A DNA stretch of 64,000 nt from Pantoea sp. WMus005 (GTDB lineage Bacteria; Pseudomonadota; Gammaproteobacteria; Enterobacterales; Enterobacteriaceae): contig NZ_JACBXU010000006.1 in the NCBI RefSeq assembly GCF_013415305.1, positions 124,001 through 188,000 of the forward strand, given 5' to 3'. A program made the position numbers and the translations under genes. Position 1 is the stretch's first letter, and each line of letters begins with the position of its first letter. This document shows positions 36,462-47,316 of the stretch, in pieces. Under the pieces are notes generated by a model. It did no database searches. It saw only the letters and a list, made by a program, of their open reading frames with translations, and was not told where the DNA came from.

Positions 36462-36743
36462 CTAGTTGCGGTAGAGCACTTTGATAATGTGATAACCAAA
36501 GCCGGTTTTTACCGGCCCGTAAGGCGTCAGCAGCGGGCAGGTAAAGACCGCTTTATCAAAGGCCGGCACCATCTGTCCCTGACGGAACTCGCCCAGATCG
36601 CCCCCTTTCCGGCCGGAAGGACAGGTTGAGTGTTTCTTTGCCAGCTCCTGAAAATTGCCGCCTTTCGTTAGTTTCGCCAGAATCTCTTTTGCCAGCGCTT
36701 CCTCTTTGACCAGGATGTGTAAAGCCGCCGCGGTTTTCGCCAT
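36462..36743 (-). CDS. ppiC: Peptidyl-prolyl cis-trans isomerase C (parvulin) PpiC
   Basis: 93 residues, one parvulin domain with no signal peptide. Family residues include [30 protein letters not shown] and the closing [12 protein letters not shown]. It catalyses cis-trans isomerisation of prolyl bonds in the cytosol. The gene is divergent from rep, as in E. coli. Confidence 0.97.
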   Translation of the reverse strand: MAKTAAALHILVKEEALAKEILAKLTKGGNFQELAKKHSTCPSGRKGGDLGEFRQGQMVPAFDKAVFTCPLLTPYGPVKTGFGYHIIKVLYRN

Positions 36744-36818
36744 GTTGGTATCTCGGTTGTGTATAATTGCCGCCCAGTATAAACCCCTTTCTTTTGATTC
36801 AATCAGGCGATTTCTTTT

Positions 36819-38840
36819 ATGCGTTTAAACCCCAGCCAACAACGTGCCGTCGAATTTGTTACCGGTCCCTGTCTGGTGCTGGCGGGCGCGGGATCGGGCA
36901 AAACCCGCGTGATTACCAATAAAATTGCCCACCTGATTCGTGAATGCGGCTATCAGGCGCGCCATATTGCTGCAGTGACCTTTACCAATAAGGCTTCGCG
37001 AGAAATGAAAGAGCGTGTGGCGCAGACGCTGGGCCGCAAAGAGGCACGCGGCCTGCTGATCTCGACTTTCCATACGCTGGGACTGGAGATCATCAAACGC
37101 GAAACGGCGGCGCTGGGCATGAAGTCTAACTTCTCCCTGTTCGACGATCAGGATCAGCTTGCTCTGCTGAAAGAGCTGACAAAAGAGTGGCTGGAAGAGG
37201 ATAAGACGCTGCTACAGCAGCTCATCTCCACCATCTCAAACTGGAAAAATGATCTGATCGATCCGCAGGGTGCCGTCGCGCTGGCGCGCTCGCAGCAGGA
37301 TACTATTTTTGCCCACTGCTACGCCCTCTACAGCCAGCATCTTAAGTCATGCAATGTGCTCGATTTCGACGACCTCATCCTGCTGCCGACGCTGCTGCTG
37401 CAGCGTAATCAGGAGGTGCGCGAACGCTGGCAGCAGCGTATCCGCTATCTGCTGGTGGATGAATATCAGGACACCAACACCAGCCAGTATGAGCTGGTCA
37501 AACTGCTGGTTGGCGCACGTGCGCGCTTTACAGTGGTCGGCGACGATGATCAGTCCATCTACTCCTGGCGCGGCGCGCGGCCGCAGAATCTGGTGCTGCT
37601 GAACCAGGATTTCCCGGCGCTGGAGGTAGTGAAGCTGGAGCAGAACTACCGCTCTTCGCAGCGCATACTGAAAGCGGCGAATATCCTGATTGCGAATAAC
37701 CCGCACGTCTTTGAAAAACGCCTGTTTTCCGAGCTGGGGCAGGGCAGCGAACTGAAAGTGCTGACCGCTAACAGCGAAGAGCACGAAGCGGAGCGGGTGA
37801 CCGGCGAACTGATCGCGCATCACTTTATCAACAAAACACAGTACAAAGATTACGCGATTCTCTATCGCGGCAACCATCAGTCGCGAACCTTTGAAAAGTT
37901 TCTGATGCAGAACCGTATCCCTTATCGCATCTCTGGTGGCACCTCGTTCTTCTCCCGGCCGGAGATCAAGGATCTGCTCGCCTATCTGCGCGTGCTGACC
38001 AATCCTGAAGATGACAGCGCGTTTCTGCGTATCATCAATACACCACGCCGCGAAATTGGCCCGGCTACGTTGCAGAAGCTAGGTGAGTGGGCCAATCTGC
38101 GCAGCAAAAGCCTGTTCAACGCCAGTTTCGATGTCGGCCTGGGGCAGACGCTGAGCGGCCGTGGTCTGGAGCATCTGCAGCGCTTCACCCATTGGCTGAA
38201 TGAGATTATCCAGCTCACCGAACGGGAGCCGGTGAACGCGGTACGCGATTTGATTCGCGGCATCGACTACGAAAGCTGGCTGTTCGAAACCTCCGGCAGT
38301 CCAAAAGCTGCCGAAATGCGGATGAAGAACGTCAACACGCTGTTTCAGTGGATGACCGAAATGCTGGAAGGCAGTGATATTGATGAGCCAATGACTCTGG
38401 CGCAGGTGGTGACGCGCTTTACCCTGCGCGACATGATGGAGCGCGGTGAAAGCGATGAAGAGCTGGATCAGGTGCAACTGATGACGCTGCACGCTTCCAA
38501 AGGGCTGGAGTTCCCCTATGTGTTCCTGGTGGGCATGGAAGAGGGACTCCTGCCGCATCAGAGCAGCATTGATGAGAACAATATCGAAGAGGAGCGTCGC
38601 CTGGCTTACGTGGGGATCACAAGGGCGCAGAAAGAGCTGACCTTTACCCTGTGTCGCGAACGCCGGCAATATGGCGAGTTAGTCCGGCCAGAACCGAGTC
38701 GTTTTCTGCTGGAACTGCCGCAGGACGATCTGCAATGGGAAACCGAACGCAAAGTGGTCAGTGCGGAAGAGCGCATGAAAACCGGGCAGAGTCGGGTCGC
38801 GGGGCTGAGAGCGATGCTGGATAAGGCGAAAAAGAGTTAA
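36819..38840 (+). CDS. rep: ATP-dependent DNA helicase Rep
   Basis: 673 residues, the E. coli length. A UvrD/Rep-type superfamily 1 3'-5' helicase that clears proteins from DNA ahead of the replisome. Motifs in order: Q-motif [10 protein letters not shown], Walker A GAGSGKT (about 22-28), DEYQDTN (Walker B, motif II), [13 protein letters not shown] (III), LEQNYRSS (IV), [16 protein letters not shown] (V) and [13 protein letters not shown] (VI). The C-terminus is short and basic. ppiC lies 75 bp upstream on the other strand. A hairpin follows the stop. Confidence 0.98.
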   Translation: MRLNPSQQRAVEFVTGPCLVLAGAGSGKTRVITNKIAHLIRECGYQARHIAAVTFTNKASREMKERVAQTLGRKEARGLLISTFHTLGLEIIKRETAALGMKSNFSLFDDQDQLALLKELTKEWLEEDKTLLQQLISTISNWKNDLIDPQGAVALARSQQDTIFAHCYALYSQHLKSCNVLDFDDLILLPTLLLQRNQEVRERWQQRIRYLLVDEYQDTNTSQYELVKLLVGARARFTVVGDDDQSIYSWRGARPQNLVLLNQDFPALEVVKLEQNYRSSQRILKAANILIANNPHVFEKRLFSELGQGSELKVLTANSEEHEAERVTGELIAHHFINKTQYKDYAILYRGNHQSRTFEKFLMQNRIPYRISGGTSFFSRPEIKDLLAYLRVLTNPEDDSAFLRIINTPRREIGPATLQKLGEWANLRSKSLFNASFDVGLGQTLSGRGLEHLQRFTHWLNEIIQLTEREPVNAVRDLIRGIDYESWLFETSGSPKAAEMRMKNVNTLFQWMTEMLEGSDIDEPMTLAQVVTRFTLRDMMERGESDEELDQVQLMTLHASKGLEFPYVFLVGMEEGLLPHQSSIDENNIEEERRLAYVGITRAQKELTFTLCRERRQYGELVRPEPSRFLLELPQDDLQWETERKVVSAEERMKTGQSRVAGLRAMLDKAKKS

Positions 38841-38848
38841 ATCTGGCG

Positions 38849-38871
38849 TGAGGCGAAGAAGATTCGCCTCA
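38849..38871 (+). terminator. Hairpin between convergent rep and gppA
   Basis: A nine-base-pair stem TGAGGCGAA/TTCGCCTCA with a five-base loop lies eight bases past the rep stop. No U tract follows on either strand, so its strength is uncertain. Confidence 0.45.
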
Positions 38872-38890
38872 GGCGGGTAGGGTTACGAGA

Positions 38891-40375
38891 TTACGATAGC
38901 GTTAATAACCAGTGGACGTAAGACTGATAGTGGCTTTCCTGCTCCAGCAGTTCACTGCGCAGCGGGTGCGCCTCCAGCCAGCCTGCGGGCAGGGTCAGAT
39001 GCAGGGCATCGTCGTCTGCCTGTAGCCGCACAGCAGGCAGAGTGTCATCGCGACGGCGGGTGGAGAAAATAATCGCCAGTCGCAGCAGACGGCACATCCG
39101 TTCCGCCAGACGCGGCGGCAGGGCGTTTTGCTGAGTCAGCAATGCCAGGTCGATGCTGCCGCTCTGGTTTTGCAGCAAGCAGGCCAGCAGCTTCTTCTGC
39201 GCCGGTGTGAAACCGGGAAGGTCGAGGTGACGTACCAGATACGCCGCGTGCTGTGGCGCATGACGGAAGTCAACGCTCAGGCCGATTTCGTGGATCGCGC
39301 AGGCGCTGAGCAGCAGCTCACGACAGCGCTGATCCAGCTTCCACGGTGTAGAAACCTGACGGAAGAAACTTTCTGCCAGCTGACGCACGCGGTCTGCCTG
39401 CTCAACATCGATGCTGAAACGGCGCTGGACGTTGTGCAGCGTGCGGGTCCGGATATCGCGGTCGATGGGCAGATGCAGCATGCCGTAGACCAGTCCTTCC
39501 CGCAGTGCGCCGCCCGCCAGCGTCATGCTATCAATGCTGAGCTCCTGGAAGATGGCAATCAGGATCGACAGGCCACTGGGGAACACCAGTGCCCGTTCCA
39601 GCGTCAGCCCTTCGATTTCCAGCTCTTCCAGTTTGCCGCACTGGATGGCGCGTTGCTTCAGCTGCTGCAGTTTATTCAGCGTGATGCGCTCATCCATGCC
39701 CTGCGCCACCATGATCTCCTGCAGCGCCTGAACCGTGCCTGATGCACCGACACAGGCCTGCCAGCCCTGCTCACGCAGTTGCGCTGCAACGGGCTGGATC
39801 ATCTCACGCGCCGCCTGTTCGGCCTGCTCAAAATTCTCTTTTCCCAGGTGTCGATCGCTGAAGAAGCGCTCCAGCCACGTCACACAGCCCATCGACAGGC
39901 TGAACAACACCGACGCATGCGAACCATCGCCGGTGGCCAGCTCGGTACTGCCGCCGCCGATATCAACCACTAAACGCTGGTCGGACCCACCGGTGGTATG
40001 GGCCACGCCCTGATAAATCAGGCGCGCCTCTTCTTCACCGCTGATGACGTTGATAGTACAGCCGAGAATCTGTTGAGCCGTGTCGAGGAAGGTCTGCGCA
40101 TTGGCAGCCAGACGCAGCGTAGCGGTCGCCACTACGCGAATCTGATCGGGAGGGATATCCTGCAGTTGTTCAGAGAAGAGTCTGAGGCAATGCCAGCCAC
40201 GCGACATCGCATCGGCTGACAACAGGTTATTTTTATCCAGACCGGCAGCAAGGCGAACCTTGCGCTTAATTTTTGCGACGGTCTGAATACTGCCAGAGAC
40301 CTCGCGCACCACCAACATATGAAAGCTGTTAGATCCTAAATCAATCGCTGCATAAAGTGACGATGCGCTTAGCAT
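38891..40375 (-). CDS. gppA: Guanosine-5'-triphosphate,3'-diphosphate pyrophosphatase GppA
   Basis: 494 residues. Ppx/GppA phosphatase that converts pppGpp to ppGpp in the stringent response. The actin-like ATPase motifs [15 protein letters not shown] (phosphate 1), [15 protein letters not shown] and [11 protein letters not shown] (phosphate 2) are visible, as is an HD-like C-terminal region ([10 protein letters not shown]). The ATG lies six bases downstream of the rhlB stop on the same strand, so the two genes form an operon as in E. coli. Confidence 0.97.
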   Translation of the reverse strand: MLSASSLYAAIDLGSNSFHMLVVREVSGSIQTVAKIKRKVRLAAGLDKNNLLSADAMSRGWHCLRLFSEQLQDIPPDQIRVVATATLRLAANAQTFLDTAQQILGCTINVISGEEEARLIYQGVAHTTGGSDQRLVVDIGGGSTELATGDGSHASVLFSLSMGCVTWLERFFSDRHLGKENFEQAEQAAREMIQPVAAQLREQGWQACVGASGTVQALQEIMVAQGMDERITLNKLQQLKQRAIQCGKLEELEIEGLTLERALVFPSGLSILIAIFQELSIDSMTLAGGALREGLVYGMLHLPIDRDIRTRTLHNVQRRFSIDVEQADRVRQLAESFFRQVSTPWKLDQRCRELLLSACAIHEIGLSVDFRHAPQHAAYLVRHLDLPGFTPAQKKLLACLLQNQSGSIDLALLTQQNALPPRLAERMCRLLRLAIIFSTRRRDDTLPAVRLQADDDALHLTLPAGWLEAHPLRSELLEQESHYQSYVHWLLTLS

Positions 40376-40381
40376 GGTGCC

Positions 40382-41674
40382 CTAACCTGAACGTTTACGG
40401 TTGTTATTGCGTGGAGCACCGCGACGATTGGCGTTATTTCCCCCGCGACGCGGGCCACTGCCGGTACGGCTGCGTTGCAGGCGCTTAGGTGGCGGTAAAT
40501 CGGTTAACAACGCTTCGCTGCTGTACTTGCTGACCGGAATGCTGTGGCCAATATACTCTTCAATCGAAGGCAGGTTCAGCGCGTACTCTTCACAGGCCAG
40601 GCTGATTGAGTGTCCGCTGGCACCCGCACGACCAGTACGACCAATACGGTGAACATAATCTTCACAGTCATCTGGCAGATCGTAGTTAAAGACGTGGGTC
40701 ACAGCCGGGATATGCAGACCGCGAGCCGCAACATCCGTCGCGACCAGAATATCCACATCACCCTTGGTGAAGTCATCCAGAATGCGCAGGCGCTTCTTCT
40801 GAGCAACGTCGCCAGTCAGCAGGCCGACACGGTGTCCATCTGCAGCCAGGTGGCCCCAGACATCTTCACAGCGGTGCTTAGTGTTGGCGAAGATAATGGC
40901 GCGATCGGGCCACTCCTCTTCCAGCAGGGTCTGGAGCAGGCGCATTTTCTCTTCGTTAGACGGGTAGAAAAGCTCTTCCTGAATGCGATGGCCGGTTTTT
41001 TGCTCCGGTTCCACTTCCACATATTCAGCACTGTTCATGTGCTCAAACGCCAGTTCACGCACGCGGTAGGAGAGGGTAGCTGAGAACAGCATGCTCAGAC
41101 GCTGAGTTGCCGGCGGCATGCGACGGAACAGCCAGCGGATATCTTTAATAAAGCCAAGATCGAACATGCGATCGGCTTCGTCCAGCACCATGACCTGAAT
41201 GGCACCGAGGTTTACGTGATTCTGCTTCGCGTAGTCGATCAGGCGACCGGTGGTAGCCACCAGAATATCAACGCCCTGCTCCAGCACTTTCAGCTGTTTG
41301 TCATAACCGTCTCCGCCATAGGCGAGACCCAGTTTCAGGCCGGTTGAGGCGGTAAGGGGTTCTGCATCTGCATGAATCTGCACAGCAAGTTCACGCGTCG
41401 GCGCAAGAATTAATGCCCTTGGCTGGTTAACCTGACGACCTTCCGCCGCAGGATGAGAGAGTAGATGATGAAACGTTGACGTCAGAAACGCCATCGTTTT
41501 GCCGGTACCGGTTTGCGCCTGGCCTGCGACATCACGCCCTGAAAGCGTAAAAGGCAGAGCTAACGCCTGAATCGGCGTGCAGTATTGAAAGCCTTTAGTA
41601 TCAAGGGCTTCCACCACTTTTGGGTGCAGGGCGAAGTCGGAAAACTTCTGTTCAGTTAAGTGTGTTTTGCTCAT
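40382..41674 (-). CDS. rhlB: ATP-dependent RNA helicase RhlB
   Basis: 430 residues. DEAD-box helicase of the RNA degradosome that unwinds mRNA for RNase E and PNPase. Motifs: Q motif (F...[11 protein letters not shown]), [26 protein letters not shown] (DEAD), [18 protein letters not shown] and [10 protein letters not shown]. The C-terminal tail is basic (Arg/Asn/Gly-rich), as in E. coli, where it binds RNA. It is divergent from trxA and followed closely by gppA. Confidence 0.98.
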   Translation of the reverse strand: MSKTHLTEQKFSDFALHPKVVEALDTKGFQYCTPIQALALPFTLSGRDVAGQAQTGTGKTMAFLTSTFHHLLSHPAAEGRQVNQPRALILAPTRELAVQIHADAEPLTASTGLKLGLAYGGDGYDKQLKVLEQGVDILVATTGRLIDYAKQNHVNLGAIQVMVLDEADRMFDLGFIKDIRWLFRRMPPATQRLSMLFSATLSYRVRELAFEHMNSAEYVEVEPEQKTGHRIQEELFYPSNEEKMRLLQTLLEEEWPDRAIIFANTKHRCEDVWGHLAADGHRVGLLTGDVAQKKRLRILDDFTKGDVDILVATDVAARGLHIPAVTHVFNYDLPDDCEDYVHRIGRTGRAGASGHSISLACEEYALNLPSIEEYIGHSIPVSKYSSEALLTDLPPPKRLQRSRTGSGPRRGGNNANRRGAPRNNNRKRSG

Positions 41675-41791
41675 AGTGTGGTAGAATATCAGCTTACTAT
41701 CGCTTTACGAAAGCGTATCCGATGAAATAAAGTCAACCAACATTGGTATATTTTACGCCAATTCGCCAGGCATAATCTTGTGGAGTAAAAC

Positions 41792-42124
41792 ATGAGCAGC
41801 GATAAAATCGTTCATCTGACTGATGACAGTTTCGACACCGACGTGCTGAAAGCCGACGGCGTTACACTGGTAGATTTCTGGGCTGAATGGTGTGGTCCTT
41901 GCAAAATGATCGCGCCAATCCTTGATGAAGTTGCAGAAGAGTATGATGGCAAGCTGACCATCGCTAAGCTGAATATTGATGATAACCCAGGCACGGCACC
42001 GAAGTATGGCATTCGTGGTATCCCGACGCTGCTGCTGTTTAAAAATGGCGAAGTCGCCGCGACCAAAGTGGGCGCGCTGTCTAAAGGCCAGCTGAAAGAG
42101 TTCCTGAACGCCAATCTGGCGTAA
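41792..42124 (+). CDS. trxA: Thioredoxin 1
   Basis: 110 residues. Thioredoxin fold with the redox site WCGPC at about 34-38, the buried Asp in VDFWAEW and the cis-Pro in [11 protein letters not shown]. It reduces disulfides in ribonucleotide reductase, PAPS reductase and others, and is recycled by TrxB. TGTGGAG lies eight bases before the ATG. It lies upstream of rho as in E. coli; a long stem-loop separates the two. Confidence 0.98.
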   Translation: MSSDKIVHLTDDSFDTDVLKADGVTLVDFWAEWCGPCKMIAPILDEVAEEYDGKLTIAKLNIDDNPGTAPKYGIRGIPTLLLFKNGEVAATKVGALSKGQLKEFLNANLA

Positions 42125-42132
42125 TTCAGGAC

Positions 42133-42178
42133 TGAACGTCTGGCAGTGGTGAATTTATCTCCTGCTGCTGGACGTTCA
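42133..42178 (+). terminator. Stem-loop after trxA
   Basis: A 14-bp stem, two pairs being G-U, encloses a 15-base loop eight bases past the trxA stop (arms 42133-42146 and 42165-42178). It is followed by CTTTC only, so it may attenuate or protect the 3' end rather than stop transcription fully. Confidence 0.5.
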
Positions 42179-42475
42179 CTTTCAGGCGTGCTAAGTTACC
42201 AACACTGCATTACGAACTTACCTTGTAGTTAGCATCTAAAGTTTTCCCTTGTTGAACCCTGTCGCCCTGTACCTTATAAAGATAGAACGGTTCAGCAATC
42301 TTACGGTTAGCTCCAACTCTGGCATCACATTCGGACATCTCCCTGCATACCGATCGCCATTCCATACGATGATCGTCGGGAAGAGCCGAAAAGAGCCATT
42401 AACGGCATGGATTAGTTGCCATACCACTCACGACAAACATTCCGAGTATTACCCCGAGTTTAAGAACCCATCACT
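42179..42475 (+). promoter_or_regulatory. rho promoter and 5' leader region
   Basis: About 300 bp without a clear gene. In E. coli this interval holds the rho promoter and a long leader through which Rho represses its own mRNA. The last 40 bases (CCGAGTATTACCCCGAG, then AAGAACC before the ATG) closely match the E. coli leader. A match to the E. coli RhoL leader peptide was not found. A 36-codon frame from an ATG at 42369 runs into the start of rho and could be a coincidental leader frame. Confidence 0.65.
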
Positions 42476-43735
42476 ATGAATCTTACCGAATTAAAGAATA
42501 CGCCGGTTGCTGAGCTGATTACTCTCGGCGAAAATATGGGGCTGGAAAATCAGGCTCGCATGCGTAAGCAGGACATTATCTTTTCAATCCTGAAGCAGCA
42601 CGCGAAAAGCGGCGAAGACATCTTCGGTGATGGCGTGCTGGAGATTCTTCAGGATGGATTTGGATTCCTCCGTTCCGGAGACAGCTCCTACCTCGCCGGC
42701 CCTGATGATATCTACGTTTCTCCCAGCCAAATCCGCCGCTTCAACCTCCGCACGGGTGACACCATCTCTGGCAAAATCCGTCCACCAAAAGAAGGTGAAC
42801 GTTATTTTGCGCTGCTGAAAGTTAACGAAGTTAACTACGACAAGCCGGAAAACGCGCGTAATAAGATTCTGTTCGAAAACCTCACGCCGCTGCACGCAAA
42901 TAAACGTCTGCGTATGGAGCGGGGTAATGGCTCAACGGAAGATTTAACCGCTCGCGTACTGGATCTGGCTTCGCCGATCGGTCGTGGTCAGCGTGGTCTG
43001 ATCGTGGCACCGCCGAAAGCCGGTAAAACCATGCTGCTGCAGAACATTGCGCAGAGCCTGGCATACAACTATCCGGATTGTACTTTGATGGTGCTGCTGA
43101 TCGATGAGCGCCCGGAAGAAGTAACGGAGATGCAGCGTCTGGTGAAAGGTGAAGTTATCGCCTCAACCTTCGATGAGCCAGCTTCACGCCACGTTCAGGT
43201 TGCTGAAATGGTGATCGAGAAGGCCAAGCGTCTGGTTGAACACAAGAAAGACGTCATCATCCTGCTCGACTCAATCACACGTCTGGCGCGTGCCTACAAC
43301 ACCGTAGTTCCTGCTTCAGGTAAAGTCCTGACCGGTGGTGTGGATGCCAACGCACTGCATCGTCCAAAGCGTTTCTTTGGTGCTGCACGTAACGTGGAAG
43401 AGGGCGGTAGCCTGACCATCATCGCGACCGCGCTGGTTGATACCGGTTCGAAGATGGATGAAGTCATTTACGAAGAGTTTAAAGGTACCGGTAACATGGA
43501 ACTGCATCTCGCCCGTAAAATTGCTGAAAAACGTGTCTTCCCTGCGATTGACTACAATCGCTCCGGTACACGTAAAGAAGAGCTGCTTACTTCCCAGGAA
43601 GAGCTGCAGAAGATGTGGATCCTGCGTAAAATCATTCACCCAATGGGCGAAATCGACGCAATGGAATTCCTCATCAACAAGCTGGCGATGACCAAAACCA
43701 ACGATGAATTCTTCGACATGATGAAGCGTTCATAA
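42476..43735 (+). CDS. rho: Transcription termination factor Rho
   Basis: 419 residues, the standard length. A hexameric RNA-DNA helicase that ends transcription of untranslated RNA. N-terminal OB fold RNA-binding residues are in [25 protein letters not shown]. The ATPase core has Walker A APPKAGKT (about 178-185), [13 protein letters not shown] (Walker B region), the Q-loop [19 protein letters not shown] and the R-loop. No good Shine-Dalgarno precedes the ATG; the region reads AAGAACCCATCACT, as in E. coli. Confidence 0.99.
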   Translation: MNLTELKNTPVAELITLGENMGLENQARMRKQDIIFSILKQHAKSGEDIFGDGVLEILQDGFGFLRSGDSSYLAGPDDIYVSPSQIRRFNLRTGDTISGKIRPPKEGERYFALLKVNEVNYDKPENARNKILFENLTPLHANKRLRMERGNGSTEDLTARVLDLASPIGRGQRGLIVAPPKAGKTMLLQNIAQSLAYNYPDCTLMVLLIDERPEEVTEMQRLVKGEVIASTFDEPASRHVQVAEMVIEKAKRLVEHKKDVIILLDSITRLARAYNTVVPASGKVLTGGVDANALHRPKRFFGAARNVEEGGSLTIIATALVDTGSKMDEVIYEEFKGTGNMELHLARKIAEKRVFPAIDYNRSGTRKEELLTSQEELQKMWILRKIIHPMGEIDAMEFLINKLAMTKTNDEFFDMMKRS

Positions 43736-43801
43736 TCCGATACTGCCAGGCCGGACCACAGATTCGGCTTTTTTAGTTCAAATGTGTAGAAAATCGACCT
43801 T

Positions 43802-43827
43802 ACGCCACGTCTCAACGTGGCGTTTTT
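43802..43827 (+). terminator. Rho-independent terminator downstream of rho
   Basis: A nine-base-pair stem ACGCCACGT/ACGTGGCGT with loop CTCA, then five T (last base of the stem included). A weaker GCCG/CGGC hairpin with six T precedes it at about 43750-43774. Both lie before wecA, so the wec operon needs its own promoter at 43830-44000. Confidence 0.8.
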
Positions 43828-44000
43828 CATTTGTGAGCTATAGGATTGAACACTGGCAGGAGCATTTATAATGACTGTGGTAGTGATGGCGAATTTTTGA
43901 CCATTCGTCTGTCTCTTTATGCAGAATTCGGAATCCGACACAGCGATCGGCGCGTTTTTTCGCGTATTGTTGTGCGGGATGTTAGCTGAGAGCGTTTAAC

Positions 44001-45095
44001 GTGAATTTACTCACTATGAGTACTGAGCTTGGTTTAATTTTTCTTTTTTCCCTGGCTTTCCTCTTTTTTGCTCGAAAAGCAGCTAAAAAAATTGGTTTAG
44101 TTGATAAGCCTAACTCACGTAAACGCCATCATGGCGCCATTCCGTTGGTGGGCGGCATTTCTGTGTTCGCAGGTATCTGCTTCACGTTTGCCATTACCAA
44201 CTATTACCTGCCACATGCGCTGCTTTATCTGGGCTGCGCCGGTGTTCTGGTGCTGGTTGGTGCACTGGACGACCGCTTCGACATCAGCGTCAAATTCCGC
44301 GCGGTAGTACAGGCCATTGTTGCCCTGGTGATGATGTTTGGCGCAAAACTCTATCTGCTTAGCCTGGGCTTTATCGCCGGCCCGTTCGAGCTTATTGTCG
44401 GACCCTTTGGCTATGTGCTGACGCTATTTGCCGTCTGGGCCGCGATCAACGCCTTTAATATGGTGGATGGGATCGATGGTCTGCTGGGCGGACTCTCCTC
44501 TGTCACCTTTGCCGCTATGGGTATCATCCTCTACTTCGACGGCCAGACCAGCCTTGCGATGTGGTGTTTTGCGATGATTGCCGCCACGCTTCCTTATATT
44601 CTGCTTAACCTCGGTTTCCTTGGCCGTCGCTTCAAAGTCTTTATGGGCGATGCCGGCAGTACCATGATCGGGTTCACCATTATCTGGATTCTGCTGGAAA
44701 CAACGCAGGGTCTGAGCCATCCCATTACGCCCGTTACCGCCCTGTGGCTTATCGCCATTCCGCTGATGGATATGGTGGCGATTATGTATCGTCGCCTGCG
44801 TAAAGGCATGAGTCCGTTCTCGGCTGACCGCCAGCACATCCACCATCTGATTATGCGCGCCGGCTTTACCTCGCGTCAGGCCTTTGTGCTGATCACCGTG
44901 GCGGCGGCCATCCTTGCCGGTATCGGTGTGCTGGGTGAGTATCTGGCGTTCATCCCGGAGTGGGTGATGCTGCTGCTGTTCCTGGGCGCCTTTATGGTTT
45001 ATGGCTACTGCCTGAAACATGCGTGGCGCGTGGCGCGACGTATCCGGCGCATCAAGCGTCGCCTGAGTCATTACCGCGATGCAAAAAACAAATGA
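44001..45095 (+). CDS. wecA: UDP-GlcNAc:undecaprenyl-phosphate GlcNAc-1-phosphate transferase WecA
   Basis: 364 residues with about 11 membrane helices. It makes GlcNAc-PP-undecaprenol (lipid I of ECA), also the primer for many O antigens. Motifs: LVDKPNSRKRHHG, LDDRFD (Mg2+-binding acidic pair), NAFNMVDGIDGLLGG, FMGDAGS and the cytosolic ADRQHIHH loop. The start is GTG, as in E. coli, since the N-terminus MNLLTMSTEL aligns. It opens the ECA operon, with about 170 bp after the last rho terminator; the promoter was not pinned down. Confidence 0.97.
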   Translation: MNLLTMSTELGLIFLFSLAFLFFARKAAKKIGLVDKPNSRKRHHGAIPLVGGISVFAGICFTFAITNYYLPHALLYLGCAGVLVLVGALDDRFDISVKFRAVVQAIVALVMMFGAKLYLLSLGFIAGPFELIVGPFGYVLTLFAVWAAINAFNMVDGIDGLLGGLSSVTFAAMGIILYFDGQTSLAMWCFAMIAATLPYILLNLGFLGRRFKVFMGDAGSTMIGFTIIWILLETTQGLSHPITPVTALWLIAIPLMDMVAIMYRRLRKGMSPFSADRQHIHHLIMRAGFTSRQAFVLITVAAAILAGIGVLGEYLAFIPEWVMLLLFLGAFMVYGYCLKHAWRVARRIRRIKRRLSHYRDAKNK

Positions 45096-45125
45096 ACCCG
45101 ATGCTGATTAAAGGATACCTCTGCC

Positions 45126-46175
45126 ATGCATTCTGACGTTGTGGACAACGAACTGGATATTCGCGGCCTGAGCTGCCGTTTATGGCGTGGCAAGCGCTGG
45201 ATTGTCGGGCTGGCGCTGCTATTTGCTCTGGTCGCCTGGCTGGTGACACTGTTGCTGAAACAGGTCTGGAGCACCACAGCGATCACCGATCGTCCCACGG
45301 TGAACATGCTGGGTTCTTACTATGCGCAGCAGCAGTTCCTGACCAATCTGGATGTGCGTAACAACGCCCTGACCCTGGCTGCGCCGTCACCGACGGTGAT
45401 GGATCAGGTCTATCAGGAGTTCACCATGCAACTCGCCTCGTGGGATACACGTCGTGAGTTCTGGCAGCAGACGGATTACTTCAAAAGTCGTAAAACCGGC
45501 AATGCACATAACGATGCCGCGCTGCTCGACGATATGATCGGCAATATTCTGTTCACGCCCGCTGACGCGGCACATAACCTGCCTGATAACGTCAAACTCA
45601 AAGCGGAAACCGCTGGCGACGCCAACAATCTGCTGCGTCAGTACATCGCCTACGCCAGTGAGCGCGCCGCGCGTCATCTGAATGATGAGTTAAAAGGCGC
45701 CTGGCGGGCGCGTAGCGACCAGTTGCAGGCGCAGGTGAAACGTCAGGAAGATGTGGCTAACGCGGTCTTTGAGCGCCAGCAGCATCGGCTGGAGCAGGCA
45801 TTGAAGATCGCCAGCCAGCAGGGCATCAATGAGAAACAGACGCGCGAAGTCGGTGAGAACCTGGCGGACAGCGATCTATTCCTGCTGGGCCAGCCTGTTT
45901 TACAGGGACAACTTGATACCCTGCGCGCCACCGGGCCGAGCTTTGATATCAGCTATGATCAGAACAGAGCCATGCTGACCACGCTGCAGACCGGGCCAAA
46001 ACTGAACAGCAAGTTCCAGACCTACCGTTACCTGCGTACGCCGGAAGAGCCGGTATCACGTGACAGTCCGCGACGTCTGTTCATGATGATTATGTGGGGT
46101 GCCGTTGGGGCATTAACAGGCGCAGGAGTGGCGCTGGCACGTCGTCCGCGTCTGATGTCAGACACGCATGAGTGA
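45126..46175 (+). CDS. wzzE: ECA chain-length regulator WzzE
   Basis: 349 residues. Polysaccharide co-polymerase type 1: N-terminal membrane helix (about 29-48), large periplasmic helical domain and C-terminal helix (about 318-338). Conserved pieces are [20 protein letters not shown], the Pro-rich [15 protein letters not shown] before the second helix, and the Gly-rich second helix. It sets the number of ECA repeats with WzyE. It overlaps the longest possible wecB frame by eight bases. Confidence 0.96.
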   Translation: MHSDVVDNELDIRGLSCRLWRGKRWIVGLALLFALVAWLVTLLLKQVWSTTAITDRPTVNMLGSYYAQQQFLTNLDVRNNALTLAAPSPTVMDQVYQEFTMQLASWDTRREFWQQTDYFKSRKTGNAHNDAALLDDMIGNILFTPADAAHNLPDNVKLKAETAGDANNLLRQYIAYASERAARHLNDELKGAWRARSDQLQAQVKRQEDVANAVFERQQHRLEQALKIASQQGINEKQTREVGENLADSDLFLLGQPVLQGQLDTLRATGPSFDISYDQNRAMLTTLQTGPKLNSKFQTYRYLRTPEEPVSRDSPRRLFMMIMWGAVGALTGAGVALARRPRLMSDTHE

Positions 46176-46185
46176 GAGAAACAGT

Positions 46186-47316
46186 GTGAAAGTTCTGACG
46201 GTATTTGGTACTCGCCCCGAAGCGATTAAAATGGCGCCGCTGGTTCAGGCATTGTCGCAGGATCCCGCTTTTGAATCGCGGCTATGCGTCACTGCACAGC
46301 ATCGCGAAATGCTCGATCAGGTGCTGCGTCTGTTCAAGCTGGAACCGGACTACGATCTCAATATTATGCGTCCTGAGCAAGGGCTGACCGAGATTACCTG
46401 CCGCATTTTAGAGGGCATGAAAACTGTCCTGCTCGACTTCAAACCGGACATCGTGCTGGTGCATGGCGATACCACCACAACGCTGGCGGCGAGCCTGGCG
46501 GCTTTTTATCAGCAAATTCCCGTAGGACATGTTGAGGCCGGTCTGCGTACCGGCGATCTCGCCTCGCCGTGGCCGGAAGAGGGTAACCGTAAGCTCACCG
46601 GCCATCTTGCCCGTCTGCATTTCACGCCAACTTCACAATCGCGGCAGAATCTGTTGCAGGAAAATTTGCCCGATGCGCGCATCATCGTGACCGGGAATAC
46701 GGTCATTGATGCGCTGCTATGGGTACGCGACAGGGTGCTGGATGACAGCAATCTGAATGCACAGTTAGCGGCGCGCTATCCGTTTCTCGATCCGGATAAG
46801 AAACTGGTGCTGGTCACCGGCCACCGGCGAGAAAGCTTTGGCGGTGGATTTGAACGTATCTGCAGTGCGCTGGCGCAGATCGCCCGCCAGCATCCCGAAG
46901 CGCAGATTGTCTATCCGGTACACCTCAACCCTAATGTCAGCGAGCCGGTTAACCGGATACTCAGCGGCATTGAGAATATTATCCTGATTGAACCGCAGGA
47001 GTATCTGCCCTTTGTCTGGTTGATGAACCGCGCCTGGCTGATTCTTACCGATTCCGGTGGCATTCAGGAGGAAGCCCCTTCGCTGGGTAAACCGGTTCTG
47101 GTGATGCGTGACACGACTGAGCGGCCTGAAGCGGTCGATGCCGGTACCGTCAAACTGGTGGGAACAGATATTGCCAGAATCGTGGCCAGTGTCAGCCAAT
47201 TACTGAGTGACGACGCTGCCTGGCAGGCTATGAGCCACGCCCATAATCCGTATGGCGATGGCAAAGCCTGTGGTCGAATTTTACAAGCCTTAAAAGATAA
47301 CAGAGCCGAATTATGA
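46186..47316 (+). CDS. wecB: UDP-N-acetylglucosamine 2-epimerase WecB (RffE)
   Basis: 376 residues from the GTG at 46186, giving [20 protein letters not shown], the E. coli N-terminus and length, with GAGAGA eight bases upstream. An ATG at 46168 would add six residues. It converts UDP-GlcNAc to UDP-ManNAc. Family motifs: [37 protein letters not shown] and [15 protein letters not shown]. The last bases overlap the wecC ATG. Confidence 0.96.
   Translation: MKVLTVFGTRPEAIKMAPLVQALSQDPAFESRLCVTAQHREMLDQVLRLFKLEPDYDLNIMRPEQGLTEITCRILEGMKTVLLDFKPDIVLVHGDTTTTLAASLAAFYQQIPVGHVEAGLRTGDLASPWPEEGNRKLTGHLARLHFTPTSQSRQNLLQENLPDARIIVTGNTVIDALLWVRDRVLDDSNLNAQLAARYPFLDPDKKLVLVTGHRRESFGGGFERICSALAQIARQHPEAQIVYPVHLNPNVSEPVNRILSGIENIILIEPQEYLPFVWLMNRAWLILTDSGGIQEEAPSLGKPVLVMRDTTERPEAVDAGTVKLVGTDIARIVASVSQLLSDDAAWQAMSHAHNPYGDGKACGRILQALKDNRAEL

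Noticed and set aside
42249-42479. Open frame in the rho leader as a RhoL leader peptide
   Set aside because: It does not resemble E. coli RhoL and begins at a TTG without a ribosome site; kept only as part of the leader description.
44424-45071. Minus-strand 215-codon frame inside wecA
   Set aside because: Antisense to membrane-helix codons, very rich in His, Gln and Arg; not a plausible protein.
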